Origin: Megalobrama amblycephala
Lineage: Eukaryota; Chordata; Actinopteri; Cypriniformes; Xenocyprididae
Length of the DNA: 64,000 nucleotides
Direction: 5' to 3'
Assembly (NCBI RefSeq): GCF_018812025.1
Contig: NC_063061.1
Span: 30,382,585 to 30,446,584, forward strand
The notes beneath the pieces were generated by a model. That model had not been told where the DNA came from and did not search any database. It worked only from the letters and a program-made list of their open reading frames with translations. Below are positions 39,469-51,163 of this stretch, piece by piece (positions within the stretch are counted from its first letter, which is position 1; every line of letters starts with the position of its first letter). Position numbers and translations under genes: made by a program.

Positions 39469-39953
39469 CAAAGACTATAGAATAACACAAGACGTGTCAC
39501 TCGTATTGTTTTGAATGGGAGAAAGTGTAACACGCAATATGGCGGAATAAGTCCCGCCTTCTAAATAAGAGCCAATCGCCGACTGGTAAAGTCATCGCGT
39601 CACTGCAGCAGCCGTTAGAAGCACCGGTTTCTATAGAAACAGTCAGACGCGCGCCTCTGAAACATGGCAGAAGAGACGCGCATTTAGGTCTGTGCATGCG
39701 CATTAGCTTGATCCAACCTAAAAAATACAGTTTTTTTGTCATGATTCGAGCGTTTGGATAAAACATTTATGAGACAGCTGTTGTCAGATTTCATTGGTGA
39801 TTTCAAATATGAAATGTAATCGTAAGGTTGGCGAACAGTTTTGTAGAATTTGATGTTTCCCCATTCAAAGAGATAGGGCATGATGCCCAGGATGCCCGAG
39901 AGGCGTTTCAAAGATGGCCGCCGAGTGAAATGACTTGTCTTAAAGGGACTTTG
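39469..39953 (+). mobile_element. 485-bp non-autonomous element with 7-bp TSD, copy 2
   Basis: It starts CAAAGACTATAGAATAACAC and ends CTTAAAGGGACTTTG. TAAATAC is repeated directly on both sides. It is in the opposite orientation to the copy at 35287-35734. Confidence 0.9.
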
Positions 39954-40080
39954 TAAATACTGGTAAAATGTACCAACGATCACATTTAAAAATAAACACT
40001 TTTTGGAATACCATAAAATTAACCATATGAATTAGATAACAATTAGGCTATCCATCTCACAGTGAAAACCATTTAGCCTA

Positions 40081-40576
40081 CACTCTAAAAAATACTGGGT
40101 TAAAAACAACCCAATTTGGGTTAAAAATGGACAAACCCAGCAAATGGGTTGTTTTAACCCAGCGAATGGTTTAAATGTTTGACCAACCTGTTGGGGAGTT
40201 TTATTTAACTCAACTATTGTTTAAAAATTACTGTACTGTTGCTTAAAATGAACCCAAAGTATGTTGGAAATTAACATTTATTGATATGTTTAATAAATGA
40301 ACATATAATGAATAATAATTAATAAATAAACATTTATTAAATTCCTTATTAATAAATGTTCACCTTTTGATTATTATTGTTGCCTCTAGTAATTATGTGT
40401 CTGATTTTTAATTTCCAACCTAGTTTAGGTTCATTTTAAGCCAGACATATAGTCATTTTTAAACAATAGTTGAGTTAAAACTACCCAGCACGTTGGGCAA
40501 ACATTTAACCCAATTGCTGGGTTTGTCCATTTTCAACCCAACTTGGGTTGTTTTTAATCCAGCATTTTTTAGAGTG
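40081..40576. mobile_element. MITE with CACTCTAAAAAATA termini, copy 2
   Basis: Starts CACTCTAAAAAATACTGGGT and ends CAGCATTTTTTAGAGTG, flanked by TA. The arms are full of ACCCAA/TTGGGT words. It pairs with the copy at 24548-24993. Confidence 0.87.
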
Positions 40577-42706
40577 TACCAAAATTTCATTAACAGTAGA
40601 AGTGAAATCTTATCATTGCTTTGAAAACAATAAAATAAAAAAGGTAACTGCGACTTCTTATCTCACAATTCTGACTTATCTCAGAATTGCCTGATATAAA
40701 CTCGCAATTGCATGTTATAAAGTTGAGATATAAACTCGCAATCTGAGCCTTTTTTCCCTCTGAATTGGACTTTATATCTCACAATTGCGACTTTATATCA
40801 TGCAATTTTGACTTTACTCCTCACAATTGTGAGAAAAAAAGTCAGAATTGTGAGAGAAAAATTGTTTTATTCCATGGGGGAAACAAGCTTCCGTCTTTTT
40901 GTGTTCGCTAACATTTAGCCCTGGGTATACTTCATGTACGTACGTACACCAACGTTCAACACATGCAGTTTTAGTTGTACAAATCACACAATCACACAAT
41001 CTTTCATCTATGTAGGCCTCCATTGTCCCTGTAGCTTGCATGTGTTCCGGTCTGTTCTGTTTATGCACTTTTTCTTTGACTACCTTGTGAATTGACGCCC
41101 CCAGGGCACGGTTGCCACCCTGTGGATAAACTAATTACTGCAAAAACCATTAAATGCGCATGTGCGACCTGCGAGTACAAGTATGTGTGGTTACAAAAAT
41201 CTGGAGGTGCGCGTACAATACGCACATACTCTTCACTTGAACTTGATTTTCTTCCACCAGTGAGCAGAAATAGCTTACATGCACGTAAGCACTATGCCCT
41301 GAAACTCTCTAACTCAGCTCCAGGTCAGTTTGTGGTTGCTAGATGGTTTCTTATTGGTCAAAAGAACCCACCTCCAAGTCTGTCTTTCAATGTTTGATTT
41401 TTGTTTGCTATTGTACAACTATTCTGATGATGGGTCAGCACTTCATGTCTAATGTGAAATCTGTGTCCTGAAGCAAAACCAATTATGAACCTGTTTTAAA
41501 CTAATCATTTATGTTTTGGTTTGTCCAAATTTCTAGTCTTTGACTAATCACACTGTTCTCTGGGTTTTTTTTTTTTCAGAGCAGATCTTCATGATCTTGT
41601 CTGTGTGTTTCTGTGCATATGTCCAACAGGTGTGTGAGTTTATCTGTAGCGAATGTCCACTTCCGACAGTCTGAGCTTCATTTATCATCAGGACACACTG
41701 ATTCAGACTTTTCTTTTTTGAAGTCTTCAAGTGCTGTGAACTCCCTTCGATTGTGTTCCACTTTGAGTTTCTCTCTCCTTCTGCGTGCGTGCGTGCGTGT
41801 GTGTGTGTGTGTGTGTGTGTGGTGTAGATAAGAAGTCTGACTCACTGAGGTTACATGACCCTCAGTGTGTTTACAAACACAGCAGTCGACCCCCAATAAA
41901 TCACTGTCATTATTGAGTGTGTGTGTGTGTGTGTGAGAGAGAGAAAAAGAGAGAGAGAGAGGGAGGACAGGTGCAGCGGATGAGACCAAAGGAAAATCCT
42001 TTTTCCCAAAGGAGCAGATTTAAGATCAGAAGATGCTGTTATTCCTAAAATAATCGCACATAATTCAGTGACACCTCTGTTTATTTTAAACCTGTGCGAA
42101 TCTCTTTGAATCTCCTTGAGATTGCATGATACATTTTTTTTCCTGTAGATTTTTCAGAGTTTGTTTTAGAATTTTAAAGGGATATTTCACCCAAAATGGA
42201 AGTTCTGTCATCATTTACTCACTCTCAAGTTGCTCCAAACCTGTATGACTTTCTGAATGAACGTCAAAGAAAAAACAAGCTCGAATTTGCTCGAATTTTC
42301 ATCTACTCTAACCAATACAGCAAAAAATAAATAAATAATATTCTGACCAATATATGCTAAATGTATGTTGTCTGTTTTTATTTTATTCCAAAATGTATTG
42401 CAAAATGTACTTGAAGGGGCAAGAAAATACATTTCCTACCTCAAAATACTTTTTGAGTATTTTATTTATTTATTTATTTTTTTGTATTTTGGAGAATATA
42501 AATGTTTATATTTTTATATTTAATATATTTAATAATTTTTTATATATACAAAAGGCCAAAATATGAGGAAAAACATTGAAAATATATTAATATTTTAAAA
42601 ATCTATATTATAGTAGTATAGTTTTGGCCATTATATATCAATTATATTTGTTGAAATATATAAATATTGAAATACTGAAAATGTTTATTTTAGTGTGTAC
42701 ACTGTA
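40577..42706. other. intergenic sequence with low-copy repeats
   Basis: 40.63-40.87 kb is a palindromic 'cacaattgtgag' repeat of the kind seen again at 46.8-47.35 kb. GT runs lie at 41790-41821 and 41915-41935. No gene recognised. Confidence 0.4.
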
Positions 42707-42912
42707 AAAAAGAATTGTTGGTTTAACTTAAAAAAGTAAGTTGCCTTAAAATTTTGAGTTCATTGAAATTAAAAAATTGAGTTAATACAATGAAGGTGAT
42801 TGGTTTAATCAACAGAAACTCAAACTATTATGTAATCTGAACCACATTAATTATTGAAGTTGATTTGACAAAAGAAAAAATGTTGGTAACATATAAAATT
42901 TTTTTTTTTTTC
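42707..42912. mobile_element. MITE related to the Tc1-interrupted copy at 11.2 kb
   Basis: Starts CACTGTAAAAAAGAATTGTT and runs through 'gttgatttgacaaaag', but the right terminus is replaced by a T run. It gives the uninterrupted middle that the 11238-12563 copy lost. Confidence 0.6.
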
Positions 42913-43943
42913 GGGAAATAGTGTTTTTCATTATAATATTTTTTAGTGTCACTAATGTGAAGTGTGTTTTGAATATTTTAAAGTTGAGTATGCAGTTTGT
43001 TTTGTATAGTCAAAATGAGTGTGCATAATGAAGTGTTTAGTGTTCACTGTGTGATTTTTAGCACTAGAGGTTGACTGGTGAAGAATGAATGAACTGACGG
43101 GACAATCTTGAGATTCCCCAGAGGAAGAGAGGGAGGACAGAGGTCAGAGGACAGAGGGACAGATAAAGAGTTAATGCTGAGGTCTCGCTCTCTCTTCTCC
43201 ACATCTCTGAGCAGGAATTCATCAACATTCAGCTGCTAATCACTGTTTAAACACACTTCAGCGCACACAACCACACACAATACCAGCCCTCACACACACA
43301 CTGATCTAATCCTTACATATCAATCCAATAAAAAGACTTAAATAAAACAATTTAAACACTGAATCTGAAATATCACACAGCAAAAATCAGATCAGAAGTC
43401 TTAAAGGTGACTCTCTGCCTCTCTGGTTTTAGTGCGCAAGACAACACAATCAAGTTTTCCAGTGTTTCAGCCTGTCCTGTTTCTCAACCTTTGAGGTTCT
43501 TCATTTCTTTGACAACAGGAAATCGTCTTTCACATGTTTTCTAGAAACCCCCTGCTTTCGGAAAAGAACAAAAAACATGTCCATTGTGTTTATATTTCCA
43601 GCTCGGCTGAACTTCTGATATCTGTGGCACAAACTGCCAAGCATGAATGGAAATATCAGGAAATGGCATCTCAGTTTCCTGTTTCTTCCAGAGGAAAAAC
43701 TCAATCCCACCTCTCTCTGTCTGTTTCATGTTTCTTTATCTACCTTTCTATCTCATCTGTACAAGAGCATGTAGATTGAAAGCATGACTCTGGTAACCCT
43801 GAGTATTGTTGCAGAAATCATTTGTTTGAACATCATATATACAACATGTATTATGACATCAGATCATTTGTTTGAACATTTGGTTTATTGGAAATTTTTC
43901 ATTGAATTCTAGTGAATGTTTCACTAGTGACAGATTGTTTTGG

Positions 43944-43947
<4 letters not shown>
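42913..43947. other. intergenic sequence
   Basis: No supported gene. Open frames near 43.5-43.8 kb on both strands lack recognisable motifs. Confidence 0.35.

Positions 43948-43985
<38 letters not shown>
43948..43985. repeat. (AT)n microsatellite
   Basis: A pure AT run abutting the left end of the fold-back element. Confidence 0.93.
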
Positions 43986-43989
<4 letters not shown>

Positions 43990-44924
43990 GTACAGTCCAA
44001 AAGTTTGGAACCACTAAGATTTTTAATGTTTTTAAAAGAAGTTTCGTCTGCTCACCAAGGCTATTTATTTAATTAAAAATACAGTAAAAAACAGTAATAT
44101 TGTGAAATATTATTACAATTTAAAATAACTGTTTTCTATTTGAATATATTTCACAAAGTAATTTATTCCTGTGATGCAAAGCTGAATTTTCAGCATCATT
44201 ACTCCAGTCTTCAGTGTCACATGATCCTTCAGAAATCATTCTAATATTCTGATCTGCTGCTCAAGAAACATTTAATGTGTACAATTGTACAAAATATTTG
44301 TGTACAATATTTTTTTTTCAGGATTATTTGATGAATAGAAAGTTCAAAAGAACAGTGTTTATCTGAAATCTAATCTTTTGTTACATTATAAATGTCTTTA
44401 CTGCCACTTTTGATTGATTTAATGCATCCTTGCTGAATAAAAGTATTCATTTCTTTAATTTCTTTTCAAAAAAATACAAATAAAAATTCTTACTGACCCC
44501 AAACTTTTGAACGGTAGTGTATAATGCTACAGAAGCTTTGTATTTCAGATAAATTATGTTCTTTTGAACTTTCTATTCATCAAGGAATCCTGAAAAAAAA
44601 AGTACACAACTGTTTTCAACATTGAAAATAATCATAAATGTTTATTGAGCAGCAGATCAGCATATTAGAATGATTTCTGAAGGATCATGTGACACTGAAG
44701 ACTGGAGTAACGATGCTGAAAATTCTGCTTTGCATCACAGGAATAAATTCCTTTGTCAAATATATTTAAATAGTACACAGTTATTTTAAATTGTAATAAT
44801 ATTTCACAATATTACTGTTTTTTACTGTATTTTTAATTAAATAATGTAGCCTTGGTGAGCAGACGAAACTTCTTTTAAAAACATTAAAAATCTTAGTGGT
44901 TCCAAACTTTTGGACTGTACTGTA
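43986..44924. mobile_element. fold-back element 1 with about 400-bp inverted arms
   Basis: The left arm starts TACAGTCCAAAAGTTTGGAA and the right arm ends TTCCAAACTTTTGGACTGTA. Arms share 'gtcttcagtgtcacatgatc' and 'aagaagtttcgtctgctcac'. An asymmetric unpaired segment of about 130 bp (44390-44521) containing ACCCCAAACTTTTGAACGGT lies at the inner end of the left arm. No coding capacity. Confidence 0.85.
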
Positions 44925-46100
44925 ATATTGCACAGTCAATTTATTTATTTTATAATAATTTACTAAATACAATTTTATTATATTTATCACTTTAAAATTT
45001 CACACTTTTATGATCTTCCATCTGTCACAGGTGAACCATCTATTAGAATTTAATGCAAAATTTTTAGTATATAACATTTGTTCATATAATTGTTTATGCC
45101 ACTTATGATGTAATCAGTGATGTCATTCTCCTGAAGCTCTAGGTGATTAGTCACATGACATTTACAGCTCAGGTGAATAACAACTGCGTCCAGAGCTGAG
45201 CGTCTGCGAGCCAAGATGGTGGAGGTCATTGAGATGAATAAAGGACAGCTTTCGACAGGTATTACTGACCTCACAGGCTCAAACTGACTCAACAAGTCTA
45301 GCCTTTACTTCAGTCAGTGTATTTTCATGATTTAAATCTCAGATTATTGTAATTAATCACAAATAAACTGAAATAAACACATTCATGTATGGAAGTGCTT
45401 TCATAATAACAGACATGTGGTCAGATCTGTGTAGCTTATTTAAAGTGATAATAAATGTCTTCATCAAAACGTGTGTTGATTAATAAACTAGTTGGATTAT
45501 GTGATGACTATAATGCATGATATAATGTGAATAATGCTTTTTTATGTGTATTTTATAGAGATAATGCTGACAATCAGTTGTTGAATAATTATAATTATTT
45601 ATTTAATTAAATTATATCAGTATAATTATTTGTAAAATAATAATTCTGTTTGATATGGAGTGTTTACAACACAATGCTAATTTAACTCAAGATTTAGATT
45701 ATTTAAATATTTTTTATTTAATAGTTACATTCAGACTAAATGATTTTAAATATTCATTAAAAATATTGTATTAAAAATAATTTAATACAAAAGTGTTTAT
45801 ATAAATTATAAAATAGAATTTTTTGTATTGTTTAATTGTAATTTTTATTTGGGCAAAATCGGGCAGATTTTTGTTGCTATTTCTGAAAAAAGGCTTTATT
45901 TTACATTTAGCTCACTGGGTTTGTTTTTGTCGGTGTGGGATTGTAGATTTACAATGAATAAACATACATCTTATTCTTGCCCAAAGAGACAAACACACTA
46001 AAGCTTTTGTCTCGTATCACATGCATAAATAATATGACATCCTGTGATGCCGTATTTTCCCTCTCTTTCTTTGCTAAGTGTGTGTGTGTATCTGTGATCC
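44925..46100. other. AT-rich intergenic sequence
   Basis: No gene recognised. Runs of AATTATTTA-type words are present. Confidence 0.4.
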
Positions 46101-46300
46101 TGGTAAACAACTCCCTGCGTTGTGGAGACAAAATGTTTTGGTCCCCATGAGGAAAATGGCTTATAAATAATACAGAATTATGGTTTTTGAAATTGTAAAA
46201 ATGCTGAATGTTTTCTGTGAGGGTTATGTTTAGGGGATTTAAAAATGATTATGTCTATGGAAAGTCCCCATAGAACATGGAAACGTGTGTGTGTGTGTGT
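46101..46300. repeat. dispersed teleost repeat ending in a GT run
   Basis: Contains 'tggtccccatgaggaaaatg' and 'aaagtccccatagaacatgg', familiar wording of a common fish repeat, followed by a GT microsatellite at 46286-46302. Confidence 0.4.
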
Positions 46301-46769
46301 GTCTCGTGAACCCTTAAACTCAAATATTTTACGATCAGCAGTAATTATTATGAGGAAAGCTATGATGTCATGATGACACTGAAATCTGACCCTGAAGAGC
46401 TGATGTAAGGCTGTCTGTAAATGTGCCTGTTAACTGACCCTGAGACTGTGAGACCTCTAGCCTTCTGCTCTATAAACATTACGAGACAGAAAACATCCCC
46501 CACGCCAGCCTTACCTGTTTCAGATATTCTGCGGCACAGACGCAGAACTTTAAACATATGCCTTTTTACAATGACCTGGTCAACAATGATCTGATTGCTC
46601 TGGTTTAAAGAGTAACTCTTGACTTCTCCAAAAGCTTTACAATGTAAAGGTGACTATAGGGTCAAACATGTGGAAGTGACGAGAAAAGAAAAGAAAAGTG
46701 AAGTAAAGAAAAAAGTGATTGTAAGCAGGTGAGGGTTTTGTCCATTGCTGCCACACGCTGAAAAACAAA

Positions 46770-47360
46770 TATGCTTCGGTAATTCATAATTATAAGTCAT
46801 AATTCAGAGATAAGAAGTCGAAATTATGACATTAAAAAGTCAAAATTATGACAAAAAAATGAAATTCAGATGAAAAATTTTGACATAAAACATTGAAAGT
46901 GTGATAAAGTCGAAATTATGACATGCTAACTCATAATTATACGATTAAAAAGTGGAAATTATTAGATAAAATGTCGAATAAGTTATAAACTTATTCCCCC
47001 GGTTTCACAGACAAGGCAGCTAGTCCCAGACTAAAATGTTTGTTTGAGCCATTTTAACTGAAAGCAAATTGCACTGACATATCTTAAAATAAGTCAGTGC
47101 CATTGTTTTGTCTCAAGATGTCTCAACACCAGTAATGTTTTTTTCTTGTGTATGTTTATAAAAGCTAATTGAACTAAGCTCTAATCCTGTCTGTGAAACT
47201 GGGCCTTTATGTCATAATAATTACTTTTTAAGTCATGATTTCGACTTTTAATCTCATAATTATGACTTGGTATGTCATAACTTCGACTTTTATTTTATCT
47301 CGTCCTAAGTCTAATGATTTGCAAAGCATTATTTTTCGTTCTTAAGTGGCGGAAATGGGC
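46770..47360. repeat. fold-back 'CATAATTATGACTT' repeat
   Basis: The left arm has repeated AAGTCGAAATTATGACAT words and the right arm carries their reverse complement (ATGTCATAATTACTTTTTAA..TCGACTTTT). The two arms bracket a separate MITE at 46997-47204. Confidence 0.6.
46997..47204. mobile_element. nested MITE with CCGGTTTCACAGACA termini
   Basis: The left end CCCGGTTTCACAGACAAGGC and the right end CCTGTCTGTGAAACTGGG are inverted repeats. The interior has ACTAGTCCCAGACTAAAATG-like and CAAGATGTCTCAACACCAGT wording seen widely in teleosts. Confidence 0.75.
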
Positions 47361-48123
47361 TTCCATAGTTGCTGATAGTAAAGTTAGAAAGTGGGGTTTT
47401 TGTTCATGGACTACAGAAACACGAGTGAAACGGGCCAGTTGTGTTGACATACAGATTTGACGAGCAAACACGGGCTTTCAGATCACCAGCAGCGCCATGA
47501 GAAACCTGGACGCGTGCTAATACTTTTAATCAGGATTTGTCGCCCTCTGCTGGTTATTAAGAGCATCACTACGGGAATTACCATAACAACCACACATTGT
47601 ATGTATATAATTTATATATTATGTATTAGGATATTGTCTTATTTTATTTTATTTATTTATTTTTTAATATAGTAATTAGAATATTTGGAAAAGTATTTGA
47701 AAAACCTTGGAAATTCGTTGATTAGCAAGGGGTTAAATGAGGTGACAACCGAACCACGGTATACCATCATTAATAACATAGTACCATCACAGTACTTTTG
47801 TACGGGGCTGACAAAATATTATCTTGTCTTTTAAGAAAGTTTAAAATAAATAATTAATTAATTTAAATAATTAATAAAGAAAAATATACAAATACAAAGA
47901 GTGAGTGAGAATGTTTGGGGGCTTTATTTAATAATTAATTAGGATCATAAAATAAAAACAGAAAGAGTCCTTGTTTGAAAGTTTGAATAACATAATTAAT
48001 CATTAATGAGGATAATAACATGTGATACAAAGGGACATTTGATACAAAGGGACATTAGGCCTATACAAATGAATGAAAAAATAATGTATATGGAAAATAT
48101 AATTATAGGACTGGAGATAAGAG

Positions 48124-48129
<6 letters not shown>
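47361..48129. other. intergenic sequence
   Basis: AT-rich, no gene recognised. Confidence 0.4.

Positions 48130-48172
<43 letters not shown>
48130..48172. repeat. (TA)n microsatellite
   Basis: A TA run next to the left end of fold-back element 2. Confidence 0.93.
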
Positions 48173-48175
<3 letters not shown>

Positions 48176-49091
48176 TACGAGAGAAAAGTTTGGAAACAGT
48201 AAGATTTTTAATGTTTTTAAAAGAAGTTTCATTGCTCACCAAGGCTGCATTTATTTAATTAAAAATACAGTAAAAACAGTAATATTGTGAAATATTATTA
48301 CAATAAAAAAAAAACTGTTTTCTGTTTGAATATATTTTATAAAGTAATTTATTCTTGTGATGCAAAGCTGAATTTTCAGCATCATTACTCCAGTCTTCAG
48401 TGTCACATGATCCTTCAGAAATCATTCTAATATGCTGATTTGATGCTCAAGAAACATTTATGATTATTTTCAATGTTGGAAACAGTTGTGTACTTTTTTC
48501 AGGATTCTTTGATGAACAGAAAGCTCAAAAGAACAGCATTTATCTGAAATACAAAGCTTTTGTAACATTATACCGTTCAAAAGTTTGGGGTCAGTAAGAA
48601 TTTTTTTTTTTTTTTTTTAAGAAATTAATACTTTTATTCAGCAAGGATGCATTAAATCGCAAGGATGCATTAAATCGATCAAAAGTGACAGTAAAGACAT
48701 TTATAATGTTACAAAAGATTATATTTCAAATAAATGCTGTTCTTTTGAACTTTCTATTTATAAAAGAATCCTGAAAAAATATTGAACACAAATATTTTGT
48801 AGAATTGTAAACAATAAATGTTTCTTGAGCAGCAAATCAGCATATTAGAATGATTTCTGAAGGATCATGTGACACTGAAGACTGGAGTAATGATGCTGAA
48901 AATTCAGCTTTGCATCACAGGAATAAATTATGTTATAAAATATATTCAAACAGAAAACAGTTTTTTAAAATTATAATAATATTTCTCAATATTACTGTTT
49001 TTACTGTATTTTTAATTACATAAATGCAGCATTGGTGAGCAGATGAAACTTTGTTTAAAAACATAACAAATCTTACCGTTTCCAAATATAG

Positions 49092-49092
<1 letters not shown>
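48176..49092. mobile_element. fold-back element 2, same family as 43986-44924
   Basis: The left arm starts GAAAAGTTTGGAAACAGTAA and the right arm ends TTACCGTTTCCAAA. The asymmetric segment (TTCAAAAGTTTGGGGTCAGT.., about 48574-48720) is here at the start of the right arm, so this copy is inserted in the opposite orientation to copy 1. TA microsatellites flank both sides. A 17-bp local duplication (CGCAAGGATGCATTAAAT) occurs near 48658. Confidence 0.85.

Positions 49093-49095
<3 letters not shown>

Positions 49096-49133
<38 letters not shown>
49096..49133. repeat. (TA)n microsatellite
   Basis: A TA run flanking fold-back element 2 on the right. Confidence 0.93.
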
Positions 49134-49138
<5 letters not shown>

Positions 49139-49352
49139 CATAAACTAAGAACAACAGCCTATATTCAAATTATATTAACCAGTGGTGCCACTTCATGCAT
49201 CATCATGCAATGTCATAAGCTAATTGCCTTTTTACTTGTGCAATTACGCAAAACAGTACAATAAAGCTTGAAATCATTTTTTTTTTAAATTGTTTTGGAG
49301 TCAGATCATTTCATTTAAAGAATGTCGAGTGTTTGGTCTTCGTCATGCTGCC

Positions 49353-49373
49353 GTCATGTGACAGTCATGTGAC
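49353..49373 (+). promoter_or_regulatory. ap3b1: two GTCATGTGAC boxes upstream of ap3b1 (M-box/CLEAR-like)
   Basis: GTCATGTGAC occurs at 49353-49362 and again at 49364-49373, 11 bp apart, about 200 bp before the ap3b1 start codon. TCATGTGA is the known M-box bound by MITF/TFE factors and close to the lysosomal CLEAR motif GTCACGTGAC. AP-3 serves lysosome-related organelles, so MITF/TFEB control is a reasonable inference, not shown. Confidence 0.5.
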
Positions 49374-49568
49374 TTAACTCCAGCTCACTTCCGACTCTGC
49401 GTGGAAGAGAGGAAAAGTTGTACGTCAGGAGTGAAAAAAGTTTTTGTCTTTCGATTCATTCAGTGAAAAATAGCAGCGCGACATTGTTAAAACACAGCTG
49501 GCTTCATCGGAGGGTAAATAAGCTCGTGCTGCTGTAGTGACTAGTGTAAGTCGGGGTAAATGCTCGGG

Positions 49569-49708
49569 ATGTCCGCCAACAGTGTGTCGTACAATGACCA
49601 GGGCTCGGTGGAGTCCGGCGTGGACGCGGCGCAGGAGAACAGCAACATCCCCGGGAGCATCAGCGGCGGCGGGGCCGCGTTCAGCCTCTTCAGCTCCGAC
49701 TACAAGAA
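49569..49708 (+). CDS. ap3b1: ap3b1 coding exon 1
   Basis: The ATG at 49569 opens [17 protein letters not shown] and a Gly/Ser-rich stretch, ending [10 protein letters not shown] at a GTAAGA donor in phase 2. It sits in a GC-rich island with the GTCATGTGAC pair upstream. An open frame on the opposite strand over these bases is a shadow. Confidence 0.95.
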
Positions 49709-50337
49709 GTAAGAGACGAGATGACCCGGAACACACACACACACGCACACACGCAGCAGATATGTATGAATCCGTTAGTAGCACTGAAGATGTTGTTTTT
49801 AAGTACGTAAACAAAGTAAACATATTTACTTTGATTTAACCGTGATTTTTGAGGAGTCATCTTTATTTACTGTGGTTTGTAGATATTATTATTAGCTATT
49901 ATAGCATATGAAGAAGAATATTTGGTGTGTTTTATGATTTTTGTGCATTGGGTGTCAGGTGATGCCTCGTCCAGTATGGTGTAAGTGGAGAGGGACAGCT
50001 GTGGATTGATATATTAGGTCAGAATTATATATTATACTACTTCCTTTGTAAGATCAACTGCCTCTGTAATGTTTGCATGAAGAGTAGATTAGCCAGCCTC
50101 ACAGTTATCACTGAAGGCCAGTGTGAGTTTGACAGATCTGTCATTTGCTATTTCAGGTCAGTAGGTTGTTGTGTCTCACTAAGTTCACCTGACATTTTTC
50201 TTTTAAATGAGCATTTTAAATTTTTTATGTTTTTAATTTTACTTTTATCTGTGACATTTTTGAAAATGAATTTCAATCACTGACTAATTGCCTTTTTATT
50301 GCCATTAAAGTGAAATACTGGAGCCTAATGAAAAATG

Positions 50338-50401
<64 letters not shown>

Positions 50402-51077
50402 GTGTGTGTGTGTATGTATATATATTAAATACTCACACACACAGGGCCTAAAACTTTTTGCCACACCTGCCAAGTGACTTAAGAAAATGTATCAGCCATG
50501 AAATGAAAACAGGCAGTTCTGACACCAGTATTTTAGAGACTAGTGAAAATTCACAATCCTCTATTCCAATTTCGATACCACACCGAAAACTATTAGCTTA
50601 AAGGGTTAGTTCACCCAAAAATGAAAATAATGTCATTTATTACTCACCCTCATGCCGTTCCACACCCGTAAGACCTTTGTTCATCTTCGGAACACAAATT
50701 AAGGTATTTTAGTTGAAATCCGATGGCTTAGTGAGGCCTGCATCACCAGCAATGACATTTCCTCTCTCAAGATCCATTAATGTACTAAAAACATATTTAA
50801 ATCAGTTCATGTGAGTACAGTGGTTCAATATTAATATTATAAAGCGACGAGAATATTTTGGTACGCCAAAAAAACAAAATAACGACTATAGTGATGGCCG
50901 ATTTCAAAACACTGCTTCAGGAAGCTTTAGAGCGTTATGAATCTTTTGTGTCGAATCATGATTCAGATTGCGTGTCAAACTGCCAAACTGCTGAAATCAC
51001 ATGACTTTGGTGCTCCGAACCGCTGATTCGACACAAAAGATTCATAACGCTCTGAAGCTTCATGAAGCAGTGTTTTG

Positions 51078-51163
<86 letters not shown>

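Noticed and set aside
49425..49823. 132-codon - strand open frame at the ap3b1 promoter and exon 1
   Set aside because: It is the antisense shadow of the GC-rich ap3b1 exon 1 and shows no motif or splice context.
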